From Epinephelus fuscoguttatus (taxonomy: Eukaryota; Chordata; Actinopteri; Perciformes; Serranidae): 64,000 nt of DNA. The stretch's first letter is position 1, and every line of letters starts with the position of its first letter. Location of the stretch: positions 25,754,322 through 25,818,321 of the forward strand of contig NC_064753.1 in assembly GCF_011397635.1 (NCBI RefSeq). The letters run 5' to 3'. Below the pieces are notes generated by a model. The model saw nothing but the letters and a program-made list of their open reading frames with translations. It had not been told where the DNA came from and searched no databases. The translations under genes and the position numbers were made by a program. Shown here piece by piece: positions 34,830-46,450 of the stretch.

Positions 34830-35960
34830 GTGAGACTGCTTTTAACAAATCCCTTAGCACTGACCTATTGCTTAATTGTGCACATTTAAAAGATTGTAAT
34901 TTCAATACTTGCTCAATGATGAATATATTGACATGTCTCTGAAAATCTTCTCACAGCTTTCACAGCTGGTAGTTTGTGGAAAAGACCTTAGCATCATCAT
35001 CAGTGACCTATATCCTTAAATATGTACATTTCAAGGATGTGATTTCAATTGCTGGCTCATTTGTGAATATATTGATGTCAAATCACGTCGTGTGTCTGTG
35101 ACATCCTGTCATAACTTTTAAAAGAAAACTTCATTTATTTATTTTACAAATTCACATATGTGACCTGTGTTGGGGCTGCCACTCTCTTTAATGGCAGTGG
35201 TTTGAGATTTCATGTTAAAATGCTCAACATTTCAACAGATATAAACATGTTTACAGCCTGGTACAAAAAACTTTTGGTCTCTATAGCTAATTTCAACATT
35301 CTTGAAAACTGTAAATGGGCGAATTTTGAAATAATTTTCCCATTTACAGTTTTTTTTTCTGTCTGCCTACAGTGTCTTCAGCTCCTCAGTCAGATCCACC
35401 CCTCACTCCTTCACAGCACCAGCCTCTCATGAAATTTTATCACTTCTATCTCCAAAGAAACAAAATGGCGACAGCTGAAATGCTGAACTTGAGGCTTCGA
35501 AACGGGAGTGCATAGACCAATGGGTGACGTCATGGTAGCTACGTCCATTATTTACTCAGTCTATGGTTTGAAAGCATAGATTTGCAAGCTACCATTTACT
35601 TCACACCGGTAGAAAATGAACAACAGTAAAGCTACCCTAGAGAGAAATCAATAAGCCTAAAACTACTTAGAAAGAGTTGTTCAAAGTAAAAAAAAATCAA
35701 ACTGACAATGTACATGTGATACAACATTTTAACAGTACATAATAAAAAGGAGTAACATGTCAACAAAAAATGCACTTAGTTGAGTTTATTGTATTCATGG
35801 TTTCATGGTAAAGTACAGTGTCAGTTTTGGTTTGGTATACAGACACCTGCCTCCAGGAACTAGAATGAATGGAGGGTTTGCACTAAGCAGGATCCCTCAG
35901 TTAGCCAGGTAACTTATGAAATAGCTTGCAACCGCTTCTCTCAGTATTTGTTAATGAATA
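34830..35960. other. Spacer with one interspersed repeat edge
   Basis: No gene seen. At about 35435-35575 the string GTGACGTCATGGTAGCTACG then TCCATTATTTACTCAGTCTA resembles a terminal part of a MITE family I remember as common in percomorphs. The rest is AT-rich. Confidence 0.4.
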
Positions 35961-35967
35961 GCAGTCA

Positions 35968-36285
35968 TCATGGTGGCATGGTGGTGCAGTGACCCTGGTT
36001 CGAACCCAGGGTGGGGGGTTCCAGCCACGGAATTTGCATGTTCTCCTCGTGTCAGCGTGGTTTTTTTTCCAGGTACTCCAGCTTCCTCCCACAGTCCAAA
36101 GACATGCAGGTTAAGTGGTGACTCTAAATTGACCGTAGGTGTGAATGTGAGTGTGAATGGTTGTCTGTCTCTATGTGACAGCCCTGTGATAGTCTGGTGA
36201 CCTGTCCAGGGTGTACCCTGCCTTTCGCCCAATGTCAGCTGGGGTAGGTTCCAGCAGCTACAGTAAATGCATGAATGAATAGCAA
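35968..36285 (+). repeat. tRNA-derived SINE (DANA/Mermaid-like)
   Basis: Landmarks in order: GGTGGCATGGTGGTGCAGTG, a B-box-like GGTTCGAACCC, GGAATTTGCATGTTCTCC, CAGTCCAAAGACATGCAGG, GTGAATGTGAGTGTGAATGG, CAGCCCTGTGATAGTCTGG and a tail ATGCATGAATGAATAG. It is nearly complete, with part of the A-box region missing. The frames on both strands across it are SINE artefacts. Confidence 0.85.
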
Positions 36286-38480
36286 TCTTCAATAGTAGTA
36301 ACTAACTATGGTCAAAAGGGGTAGAGAAGAGCAATGGTAAAATGGAAATTTAAAAAATCTGTCCTTTCCTTTTATGGCACAAAATTGTTTGTAGTTTTTG
36401 TAGTTAGCTACACAAAAATGGCAAAAAAGTAAATGAACTACTGGAATCACTCTGCAGATATGACTGTAGCTGAACTACCAGCAAGCTACTGCAAAATGTA
36501 GTTAAACTATGAGTTCATTACATGTAGTTACTCCCTAACACTTCCTACTAGGTAGTTTCCAGATTAAACTAAGTATCTGATTTTGACTTTGCATTCTGTG
36601 GTTTGACTGAGTTTTACTGCTCCAGAAACAAACCTGTCAACATCATCTTGTCCAGCAATTAAAAGCTGGACAAGATGATGTTACTTAACAGCGCTAATGC
36701 AAATAAGCAGCTATCGCTAAGTGTAGTTAGTCTTGTGTCAGTCTCAGATAACTGTGTTTATATTATCATCACTCACTGAGATCACCAACACTCAAGTCCT
36801 GCAAACATTTACAACCCCCTCTAAGCATTTTTAAAGATAAATGAGAGTCTGTGTCTGAAATAACTTTTATTCTCCTTATCTGAGAAGTTTTAACACTTGA
36901 GTTAAGCAATATCTGCACATTTAAGTGACACTTTAAATCTGTGAACTGTGCGTGAAGCATATAATTACTCCAAAAATGTGCGAAGCCCCTCGGCTACACT
37001 AACATTCTTCACTAACATCTCATAAGGTTCTCGTCCAAAACTTTTGCATATCTTCTTCCAAATAAAATGAAGCTCTACAGATGAGCGTGTTAATCCGGTT
37101 ATGGAAATACAAACCCAGAGTGCAGCGGGGTTAAAAGGACACAGACATTGATTTTCTCCTTTTGCAGAGCTTTTTTAATTTCATGAGCCTGTTATGATTT
37201 CCCCTGCTGACAGCTTTAAACACATCTCATTACATGTTGATGTGTTTTCATTGGGTGTTTATGAGATTTTTTCCCTGCTAAACCTTTTATTAATGATCAC
37301 AAACAGGCCTAATCACTTCATGAAGATAGACCAGACCTCACGACAAACAACTGTAAATGTATCGTGCCATGAAAAGAAGATCTTTAAAAAACGAACAGCG
37401 AAGACTGAAGAAGAAGAGGCCAAACCTGCGTGTGATACTGTCATGCCATGAGGCTGTAAAGGCAAGGCAGAAGTTTAAACTTGAACAAATAAAAAATGGA
37501 TGATGCTCTCAGAGACTATCAAACTGGCCTAATTTTTGCGGATGTTTTCTGCTGTAAAAGCTCTGAAACACAAGGCGCAGCACTCTTGACCCTTTAGTGA
37601 ACACTGGGATCACACTGAGAAACAAATCTGCATGTCCCCTGTCACATCTGTGAAAACATGTGCCCAGTAAAATGCATTTATGTCTCATCATTACCATAAA
37701 AACACACCTCGGGCCTGTAATTATGTTGCAAAACTAACAAAACAGTCAAAAGGCGACACAGCAAGTGCAGGAGGAAACAACACGACAACAGATCGCATGA
37801 CATTGCAGTGAAACATAACACAAGCGAACACAACACAACCTCGGAGCAGTTCTAAATCCACCGACTGTCAGGGTCATTTTGTGATGTTGCGTGTAAATGC
37901 TGCAGGACGTGACTGCCCTTCTCTCTCCTGTTCTTGCTCTTACTCCCTCTTTCTGACTGTTGGATTTGTCATTTTGGGTTACTGTTTGTAACAGCAAAAA
38001 GCATGTCACCATGCCATCACAAGTAATTCATAGTTTAGTGTATTACAGGCACACTTTTTTTTACTTAGGATTTCTTTACTCAAAAATTAAAGACTGCTGT
38101 GCTTCATAATTGCATCTATGCAACATTTATGAACAAGTACAAGCAGAGAAAGAACAAAATCAGTGTCTCAACAGGTAAGTATAGAGACAGCTCACACTAT
38201 AATTTACTATCAGGCAGCTGAGCATCAGTTATGTAAAGACATTAGTATAAGAGTCTTGGCCTGCAGCCACAGCCACTCTGATGTGCAACAGTCTAGACAA
38301 CAGGAGCTGTTTACACCGACGATCAGACAACACATGAGAGGATTTCTCTCGGTTTATCTCACTCACTCTATTCATTTATGTGACTCAAAAGATATTTAAG
38401 AAAATAAATCTGTTTTTTATTAGATGAGAGAGTTAAAAGTATGATGAGAAAATGGATACCACTTTCATGTCTGTATGGTA
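36286..38480. other. Spacer with a perfect hairpin and a possible conserved block
   Basis: No gene seen. It holds the hairpin at 36639-36682 and a TAAT/ATTA-rich unique block at about 37135-37330 that has the look of a conserved non-coding element. The short frames at 37194-37451 and 37746-38012 lack support. Confidence 0.35.
36639..36682 (+). repeat. Perfect 18-bp inverted repeat (hairpin)
   Basis: AACATCATCTTGTCCAGC at 36639-36656 is the exact reverse complement of 36665-36682, with an 8-nt A/T-rich loop. The pairing stops sharply at both ends. No T-tract or gene end is adjacent, so it is not an obvious terminator. Confidence 0.9.
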
Positions 38481-38494
38481 AATATGAAGCTACC

Positions 38495-38600
38495 AGCAGC
38501 AGCCAGTTAGCTTAGCTTAGCATAAAGACTGGAAATAGAGGAAACCGTTAGCCTGGCTCTGTCTAAAGATAACATAACAAACACGTTATATCTAATTTGT
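38495..38600 (+). repeat. Interspersed repeat (AGCTTAGCATAAAGACTGGA type), copy 1
   Basis: AGTTAGCTTAGCTTAGCATA then AAGACTGGAAATAGAGGAAA and GCCTGGCTCTGTCTAAAG. The reverse complement of the same text is at 40795-40910. Short, non-coding, dispersed. Confidence 0.65.
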
Positions 38601-39700
38601 TTAATCTGTACAAGAGCTTAAGTGCAAAAACAACAATTTGCCTGTTTAGGGGGGTTACATTATGAACGATGTCTTGGCCAGGTGGACCAGCAGCTTCCTG
38701 ATGTCTCAGCTGGTAACCTGGCAACAGGTCATTGTCAAGACACAGACCAAATTACAGTGTTTGTTTGCAATAACTCCCAGGAAAAAAACACTTGGGTCAT
38801 GTAGGCCTACATGAAATGAAACAGCGCTGGGCAGACACTGCCCTAATTGGTTTGTTTTTAGCTACCTAATCATTATCAGTTTAATTTTTACACTATATTT
38901 TCAATATTTTTACCACTTACACTGATATTAATTTATTTTATGTTTTTTTGTAAGTGGTTAAAAGACGTTTTGCTGCAGGCTCCGTCCACAGCAGTACATT
39001 TTTTCAGCATCTGTGCCGGATGATTTGGTTTATCAAAGACGCTAGCAAAGCAAACATAAAATAAGCATGGCAGAAATGTCAGATAGGTTGGACCAGCATG
39101 TTTACCTTACAGCAACGGCTGACAACAACAAAACAATGACAACAAAAAATAAACAAGTTTGCTGATTTCACATTTGATAGTGTAAGGTCATGGTGATTCG
39201 GTCTGTAGCCCAGCCAATAACTCCCATGACCTGTTGTTTGTTTAAACTGCTTTAGAGAGATGTTGATTTTTCTATATAGGCATCTGGGGGACATACCTAT
39301 GTTCCCTGGGTCCTGTGTTCTTAAACTAATATTTTAATGGTAAGGGATATTTTTACATTTCAATCTCAAAAAAAAATGAAGGAATATGAATGTTTCCATT
39401 GCAGTTTAAAATGGCAAAAATCCATTCAGCCACTGTGGAGATATTAATGTCTGAAGAAAATAAGATAACTCTCTGGACAGCAAATTTGAAGGAACATAAT
39501 CTCTTCAAACATTTCCTGCATATGTAAGCAGAATGTGTAGGCAACGTTACAAGATTTTGGTATCTGAAGTGTTCTGGTTTCTGTTTGTGGTCTGATTGTA
39601 GTTCGAGCAGTATTGACCAATCATGTTTGAACAGCAGGTAGACATTCTGTGTGATGAAATGTGATGTGGTCTCAGAACCCATCTGCTCTCATCTGATGAC
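38601..39700. other. Spacer without recognised gene
   Basis: AT-rich sequence. The open frames at 38622-38804, 39079-39294 and 39353-39682 have no splice context or family resemblance. Confidence 0.4.
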
Positions 39701-39702
39701 GA

Positions 39703-39965
39703 TTTAGTTTTATTAAGTTTAAGTTTATTTACTTTATTAATCCCCCTGAGGGGAAATTCAATATTTTCACTCTTGCTTGTCAATTACACACAGATCTGAA
39801 AGACACACACATACACAAACAGGACCTATACATGCACAAAGTGGAGAGATGTCAGAGTGAGGGGGCTGCCCATTGGTCAGGCGCCCCAAGCGGTTGGGGG
39901 GTTCAGTGCCTTGCTCAAGGGCACCTCGGCAGTGCCCAGGAGGTGAACTGCCGCCCCACATTAGC
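39703..39965 (-). repeat. SINE-like repeat, minus strand, 5' truncated
   Basis: The plus strand reads TTTATTAATCCCCCTGAGGG at one end and GTGCCTTGCTCAAGGGCACC, TCGGCAGTGCCCAGGAGG and TGCCGCCCCAC at the other. I remember this text as a common percomorph SINE whose tRNA-like head lies on the opposite strand. The head is missing here. Confidence 0.6.
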
Positions 39966-40299
39966 TTTTTAAAATTTATCTGCATTCATTTAACTATAGA
40001 GATTAGCAGTATTGATTGGCACACAGAACAGGAAGTGGCTTGGATATCCGCTAGCTACAACAGGGGCACATTGACTTTAAAATAGTGTGCACCGTTTTGC
40101 TACACTGTCTGGGTTGGACGTGTGTTCCTCAAGACGGTGTAAAACAGGCTTTAATGCACAGGATCTCTAATGTGGTGGGTGTGTCAGGGGTGTTACCCGA
40201 TCAGCAGTGACCCATATGCAAATAAATCTTTAGTAGATCTTTATTGATTATACTTACAATTTGTGTTTGTATTTCTCTCTTACTTTGCCAATGTAAACC

Positions 40300-40345
40300 T
40301 TTTCCGTGCCAATAAAGCGCCTTTGAATTGAACTAAATTAAACCC
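40300..40345 (+). repeat. Retroelement 3' tail fragment
   Basis: CCGTGCCAATAAAGCGCCTT followed by TGAATTGAACTAAATTAAA has the form of the 3' end of fish LINE copies. The upstream body is not recognisable. Confidence 0.45.
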
Positions 40346-41740
40346 TGCTGTATTAAAAGGCAGTGCGCCTGCGTAACAGAACAGGGTATTCAACGCACCA
40401 GTGTTTCTGTTTGAATAAACATTTTGCTACATTTTATCGGTGCTGAACGCAGCCTAGATCAGCCCGAAATATCGGCCCTTGCACCCAGAGGCTTTATCGT
40501 CGTGACTCTGATCGCTGATGCGCTCCAAGATTGCAAGTAGTATGACATCAGCAGGGTACAATCTGTACAGTAGACGAGTGATTTTCAACATCTGACCCAG
40601 AGAAACATAAATTTGGTGAGAACATAAAACCTTCTGAAAGGCGTCGTTAATGTGTCACATTAAGAGGATATTATTCTGGGGAACACTGGACCCTGGGAAC
40701 ATACACTCCCGTCATTTGGAGGCTGTATTTTATGCACTGTTCTATTAGACTGCATAGTTTTAGATGTCGGTACCTAAGTAACTGTGTGGATAAGATGATA
40801 ATTAGTGAGCTTTAGAGGAGTTAGTAGGTGTTATCTATGAACAAAGCCAGGCTAGTTGTTTCCACGTTTCCAGTCTTTATGCTAAGCTAAGCTACCTGCT
40901 ACCATGAATTCCCTGCATTAAGGGTTACGATTACGCTTTCCAAAATAAGGGACTATTCTTTTAAACATGGTTCAATCTACAGGAAGCATTGAATGCATCA
41001 GGTCTATTGATCAGTTCAGATAATTAAAAAAAAGGTTCCGCACATAATGACATGAGAGCAGCTTTCTTGGTGCCTATTAAATCATCCAATGTGTTTATAT
41101 TGCTTCATGACCAAAGTCTAGATCCAACATGCCAACAGTACAAAGATACTTTTCCTTCCTCCTTCACTGATCTTCCTCTTACTTTTCCTGTGTGTCTGTG
41201 CAGCCTGCCCCGTATTCTCATGTGGCACAATAGTTTCTCTCCATGTGGTTAAGATGACTATATGGTTCTTACGCCTGTTTCAGCCGAGCTCACACACACA
41301 CACAGGAGATACACATACACACTTCACACACACCGTCCACGTGCGCTCATCACACTTTAAGCATATTTCTCCCTCTGTGTGCATGTGTAATACTAATGCA
41401 ATGTGACACTGGCCTTTCCCTGTGCTGCTGCACGGTTACTATCTAACATGACCTGCAGAGAGAGCAGGCAGAGAGATACAGTATGTACGCAGAATTGGAA
41501 AAGATAAAATAAGACAGACAGAGAGAATAAGAGCAGGAGAGAGTAGACATAGTCGAGACGGAGACAGAGTAATGTGTAGAGGTGATCCAGAGGCTCCCTA
41601 CAGCGTACTACACTTGACATCATCAACATGACTGTGATCATCAAAAGAGACAGAAAGTATCAGCAGCAGCATCAACATGTGCAGCTCTCGCCTCATGCAC
41701 ATGCAAACACACTGTTTATACTTACATTTCATTAATGCCA
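40346..41740. other. Spacer with a short interspersed repeat
   Basis: No gene is seen apart from the dispersed repeat at 40795-40910. Short CA runs near 41290-41330 are minor. Confidence 0.4.
40795..40910 (-). repeat. Interspersed repeat (AGCTTAGCATAAAGACTGGA type), copy 2
   Basis: Inverted copy of 38495-38600, recognised by TTTCCAGTCTTTATGCTAAG and ACAAAGCCAGGCTAG. It also keeps TTAGTGAGCTTTAGAGG, which extends the consensus beyond copy 1. Confidence 0.65.
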
Positions 41741-41764
41741 GGATCCCATCTGGAGTGTGTTTAC

Positions 41765-41930
41765 ACCTCTCCCCTCCTCTCCTCTCCTCTTCCTTTCCTC
41801 CCCTTCCTCCTCCTCTCCTTCCTCCTCCTCTCTGCTCTGGTCCTCTCCTCTCTCTGCTCTGTATTCCTCTACTCTCTCCTCCCCTCTCCTACTATCTCCT
41901 GTCCGCTCTCCACTTTTCCCTCAAAGAAGA
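41765..41930 (+). repeat. Polypyrimidine tract (CCTCT-rich)
   Basis: About 160 bp of nearly pure C/T built from CTCCTCTCCT units. Three long Ser/Pro/Leu frames arise from it and are artefacts. Such a tract could adopt triplex DNA, but nothing nearby suggests a role. Confidence 0.85.
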
Positions 41931-42069
41931 AGAAAAAACCAGTATAATTATATGAATAAATCTCTTGCGTCCTCCTCCCCCAGTTGTCAGACAGGCCCAC
42001 GTACATAAGCCCTCCTCTCCTCTTCACTTTCTTACGCTGATACAAATTAAAATTTTCAGTCATTCTTCC

Positions 42070-44200
42070 CTTTAGCTCTTCCTCTGAGGCAGAGGCAGCA
42101 GGGGGGATGTTGTTCCGACTGTTTTGCAGAGTGGAGTTTTCCGATATTCCATTTTAGTTTTTCCAGGTTATTTTCCAGACAGAGAGACAGAGGTCAGGTC
42201 CTCAGGGCAGAAATGTGACATGAAAGACCCCGACAGGTCGGCCAAATCCCTCTCTTCTTCTCTCTCTGCCAAACGTCTACATCCCTCTCTCCCTCTCCCT
42301 CTCCCTCACACACACACTTTAACAGGAACACACACACACAGTCACTCTCATGCACTTAGTTGTAAATGCAGAGTCGCAGCCTCTGCCTTCCTGGTTTCTC
42401 TCTCTTTCGTTCATGCAGAATGCTCAACAGCAGGAGGAGAGAGGGAGGAACAGAGTGACATAATGCCTCACAAAAAAATGACATGTGAAAATCAGATTTT
42501 GAAGTCTGAAGATGGAAATATATGTCATGTGTAATGCTGAAAAACCATGTGTAATACCTGAAAATAATGTTAATTTATCACGTTAAATGGTGTCAAACAT
42601 GTAGTCGTAGTAATTAAGATTATTTATATAAAGTGCTTTACACTCAACAAATATTAAAAACAAAAATACAGGAATAAAATCAACATTATAGACACTGGCG
42701 AAACAAATGTAATATGTGCAGAGGGGACAATGAAAAGTAATCAGTCAGAGAAAAAGAGAGTATTGTTATGAGGATTAATTCAGCTGTGTTTGGGAGTTCA
42801 ACCTTCGGCTGCTGTTGTTGTCTGTGTTGAGACCTCATAAATGTGTGTGTGTTTGCATATCTTTGAGTGTGTATGCGCTTGACTGAATTTCACGGAAATA
42901 TGGGAATGATGCTTCGGAGCTAAATCAACAATTTTCTAAAAATAACTTTATATCAGATACCGTTTATGAAATTTTTATCAGCCAACCTGTCATGTTGGCA
43001 GGTTATTTTCGTGCTGATGTTACGCAACAGGAAACGCCTGAGAAACCCTCCTGCTGCTAGTCGGGGGCTGACTGAGTTATCCAGGGCAACAGCTCTTAAC
43101 AGGTATATGAAGGGGAAAAAAACAAAAAACTTTGCTTTTAGGTAGAGTATGTGTTACTGCTTTTATCCCTGTCAGCTCTGGATACAAAGAGCACAGCTGG
43201 AGGAGCAACCTGGGTTTTGACTTGCTTCTGTAGAGGTTATTAGAGAAGTCAGTCATTAACTATTTATACAATATTTAATTTCACTCAAAAGCATTATTGC
43301 ACGTGCTTTTGTCAATCTGGAATCTCAGCACATTTTAGCTGATTTCTCTCAACAGATTGCATAATTACTGGCAAGAGAACATTAAAAGACATTACAGTAA
43401 TTCCTTTATGGTTGTTACGATCTTAATTATGCCCCACATGGGCAGAAGACTGAGGAAGAAAACAAACATCTTTATTGTCTCGCCCCCAACACTGTGAGAG
43501 GGTTATTGTACTGTGGAACAAAATAATGGAGAAATTCATGAGAAATAGTCAAAGATCGTCTGCAAATAGTCTACAGAATCAATATTGTTGCTCTTCTTCC
43601 TCAGTCCTCTCCTCATCCTCCCTATCTCTTTTTACCTTCATCATCTGCACTAGCTCCACCCTCTGTCTCTATCACACTGTCTGTCTTTCAGGAGGATTAT
43701 TAATGTGCGCCTCCTCCTGTGCTGCCTTAATATGAACATTCAGCACATTCAATGCATCAAAACATTGTTGCCTTGTTTTCAAACTGTATGGTTTGACTAA
43801 AATGAACAATGACGGCAATATAGTCCATGATGATCAGCGCTAAAATCAACCTGCGTAGTTGTCCCTCCATTGTGACATTAGAAAGTGTTGCATTTATCTT
43901 GCAAGTGTAGTCACTTCAATGTCTTGTTTACTTCCTGGATTTTTACTGCATGGAAATTCTAACCAATCAAGAGCAGTTTTCTCACACAAGGTATTTTATC
44001 TGGTCTGCTTGTAAATGTTGCCGTAAGAGCACGAACCAACTCTAGGCAATTATGCAACTGTGTAACAAAATTAGTTCCTGATTCAGACCAAAGAAACAAC
44101 TCTAGGTCTGAAAGCACCCTAAGTATATTTGAAATGCCCACCTTGGTACTGTAGAGGTGGAGTTTTGTGACTGGAAGATGGAAGATCTTTTTTCCAGTCT
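42070..44200. other. Spacer without recognised gene
   Basis: AT-rich with short CA and CT runs near 42290-42345 and a retroelement-like edge at 42615-42665 (TTATTTATATAAAGTGCTTT). The open frame at 42124-42534 spans simple repeats. No exon is recognised. Confidence 0.4.
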
Positions 44201-44215
44201 AAACAAGAGGCTGTG

Positions 44216-44352
44216 TGGCGCCCAGTAGCTTAGTGGATAGAGCAGGCGTCCCATGTACAAAGGCAATATCCATGCTGCGGCAGCCACAGTTCCAACTTGT
44301 GGCCCTTTGCTGCATGTCATCCCCTCTCTTTCAAAAAGCCAAAAAAAGTATT
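44216..44352 (+). repeat. tRNA-derived SINE, diverged copy
   Basis: The A-box-like TAGCTTAGTGGATAGAGCAGG and CCCATGTACAAAGGC match the copy at 60631, as does GTGGCCCTTTGCTGCATGTC. The B-box is degraded (CACAGTTCCAAC). It ends in an A-rich tail with AAAAAGCC. Confidence 0.75.
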
Positions 44353-44369
44353 AAAAAAACAAGAGGCTG

Positions 44370-44800
44370 CAGCCACACAAGTGGAGTTCTCAATCTCAAC
44401 CTAAGACCAACGGGTCCCGAAAAGCCTGACAGGTTGGACCGAGTCTGGGTGCTGACTGGCTGGGTTGGGTAGGGATATTTTTTTTTAACAAAAGTGCACT
44501 CTGCGAGCAGCTCCCTCTTCCTTTTGCCCTGCGGGCAGGGAGAGAAGGAGAGGCGACAGCCGGGCTCGGTAATCCACCAAGCTGGTCCATTTTCCACTGG
44601 AGACGCCACGCAGCTGGTGTGTCCTGGGCGTTTGAGGCCAACAAGAGCTTTTTGGGGGGGACGGGCTTAGTCAGGCTCGGGATCAGTATTTTATGTGATA
44701 ATCTCAGACTGGCTGGGTTTGGGCTTCAACTCACATGGGTCGGTTCGGGTTGTAATTTTTTCAGCCTGTTGAGAACTAGTGGCTCTGTGAGGCTGTTCAG
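44370..44800 (-). repeat. Possible interspersed repeat, GGGTTCGGG-rich
   Basis: Repeated strings of the type CTGGCTGGGTTGGGTAGGG, TCAGGCTCGGGATC and GGTCGGTTCGGGTTG occur across this stretch, which is more G+C-rich than its neighbours. It resembles a dispersed fish repeat built on GGGCTCGGG words. The limits and family are uncertain, and the frames on both strands are not supported as genes. Confidence 0.35.
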
Positions 44801-44914
44801 TGGTGCTTTGAGATAAATGCTAACACAGCTAACATCTTCACAGTGAAAATGCTAACGTGTTAATGTTTCACAGATACAGTGGAAACCTCTTGTAGCATTT
44901 GTCCAGTTTAAAAG

Positions 44915-45195
44915 ACTCTAATATTTAGAACTGAAGTGAAAGTGAAGCTTATCTATGGTCTCTTCAAAGCCAGATCTCAATACTAAGGTTATATTGACAA
45001 TACATGTGTTTAGGGTTGCACTGACTGGATAAATGAGACTTGGATTACTGCAGGAGTTGTGTGAGAGTTTGTAAACAAATGCCGTTTTCTGCGGAGTCAT
45101 GTGAGAGAAACAACGTTTTCTTAAGGAATTTAAGGTTACACATCATGGCTAGCTGATATACAGATGGTCATTTTGTGGCTGAAGTATCCCTTTAA
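44915..45195 (-). repeat. Interspersed repeat, inverted relative of 7540-7730
   Basis: The minus strand reads TTTGTTTACAAACTCTCACA, CAACTCCTGCAGTAATCCAA and GTCTCATTTATCCAGT, matching the plus strand near 7630-7695. The peptide shadows YKLSHNS and NPSLIYPV are shared between the two. The right edge GTGGCTGAAGTATCCCTTTAA is a recurrent end also seen near 8400. Confidence 0.6.
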
Positions 45196-45585
45196 CACAT
45201 CATCACTATTCTTACTGTTAAATAAACACAGATCTAAACCTTGTTCTACATACAGACTGCACAACACAAGCACCACTTACCATCCATAATGCATCCATTT
45301 CTGCACCTCCTGCTCACTGTGATGAAATATTAACACTCGTAACTTCGTGCAGTGTGTTCTGTGAGGAATTGTTGTCCGTCATCTCTGAAATAGCAAGGGA
45401 CAGGAGTTGTGAGTTTCACATGCTGGGTGGGAACACTGGACTGCGCAGCGGTGCTCCACTGGTATTTCATTTCATTATTCATGACCAAGGGGTGAAGCTT
45501 CAGGTAAGTGTGGGCTCAGTTCAAGTCCATCAGACAGAAAACGCAACATCAGCTTCACCTAAATTCAGTGGTGATGACATGTAAC

Positions 45586-45790
45586 TTAAAGGTCCAGCGT
45601 GTAGGATTAAGGGGCATCTTTTTGCAGAAAAGGTATATAATATTCAAAATTAGTTTAGTTTATAATTACCTGAAAATTGTTGTGTTTTCATTACCTTAGA
45701 ATGAGCCGTTTATATCTACATACAGAGCGGGTCCTCTTTCATGATGTCCACCACGTCTATTTCTCAATACTTTCGGACTTGAACATGTGC
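45586..45790 (+). repeat. Interspersed repeat (GGTCCAGTGTGTAGGAT type)
   Basis: Reads TTAAAGGTCCAGCGTGTAGG, then GTGTTTTCATTACCTTAGAA and TGAGCCGTTTATATCTACAT. I remember this order as a very common percomorph non-autonomous repeat. Only its left part seems to be present. Confidence 0.6.
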
Positions 45791-46047
45791 AGACACCAAT
45801 CTTAAAGGCAGCTAATACCTACCTATGTTTCTATGATAACAATGACATAACAGCGTATCAAAAGACAATATAAAAAAAATGTGACAATGAAAAAGAAATC
45901 ATTAGTGATGAACCCACAGAGAATTACCAGCTGCATCTGCAGCTCTCCTCAGGCTTTACCGAGCTTCATAGAATTTTGGGAAATCATGTAGCTTTCTGAT
46001 TGCAACGTTACTGTTTTGGTTAATCTCTCACTGCTCTCTTCGCCCTT

Positions 46048-46450
46048 CTGCAGGCCTATGTAGAAAGCTTAAGGTGGAGGGAGTCCATTTCTCTGCCCTT
46101 CCACACGCATACGTGGAAAGCCTGAGGCAGAGAGAGCACACCTCGCTGCCCTTCTATGCGCCTACATGGAAAGCCTAAGGCAGAGAGAACAGCAGCAAAG
46201 ACCCTACGGGAACAGAACAGAGCAGCATCAATGACAAACAGAAATGACATTGATAAATCAGACACAACATGAAAAGGAGGAGCTGGGGTGGAGGCAGGTT
46301 GCAAAGCGGCTTGCAGAGGAAGTAGCAACAGTAGGCAGCTCAGAGTAGTTTAAATAGGACGCCCTGAATGAGATTCACTGTCTGTGAAGAAAGAAATCGT
46401 GTGATCTATCAGCTGACCCCCATCAATCAGCTGCTCCATCAGCTGATGTT
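46048..46450 (-). repeat. Large inverted repeat, arm 1
   Basis: About 400 bp that recur inverted at 50965-51325. Shared text includes ACAGAACAGAGCAGCA, AATGACATTGATAA, TCAGACACA, GGAGGAGCTGGGGTGGAGG and AGCAACAGTAGGCAG. At its outer side there are two to three tandem units of about 53 bp built on TGGAAAGCCTGAGGCAGAGA and CTGCCCTTC. The frames on both strands are not conserved between arms. Confidence 0.75.

Noticed and set aside
41677-42008. Three Ser/Pro/Leu-rich frames
   Set aside because: Arise from the CCTCT polypyrimidine tract; no splice sites or family resemblance.
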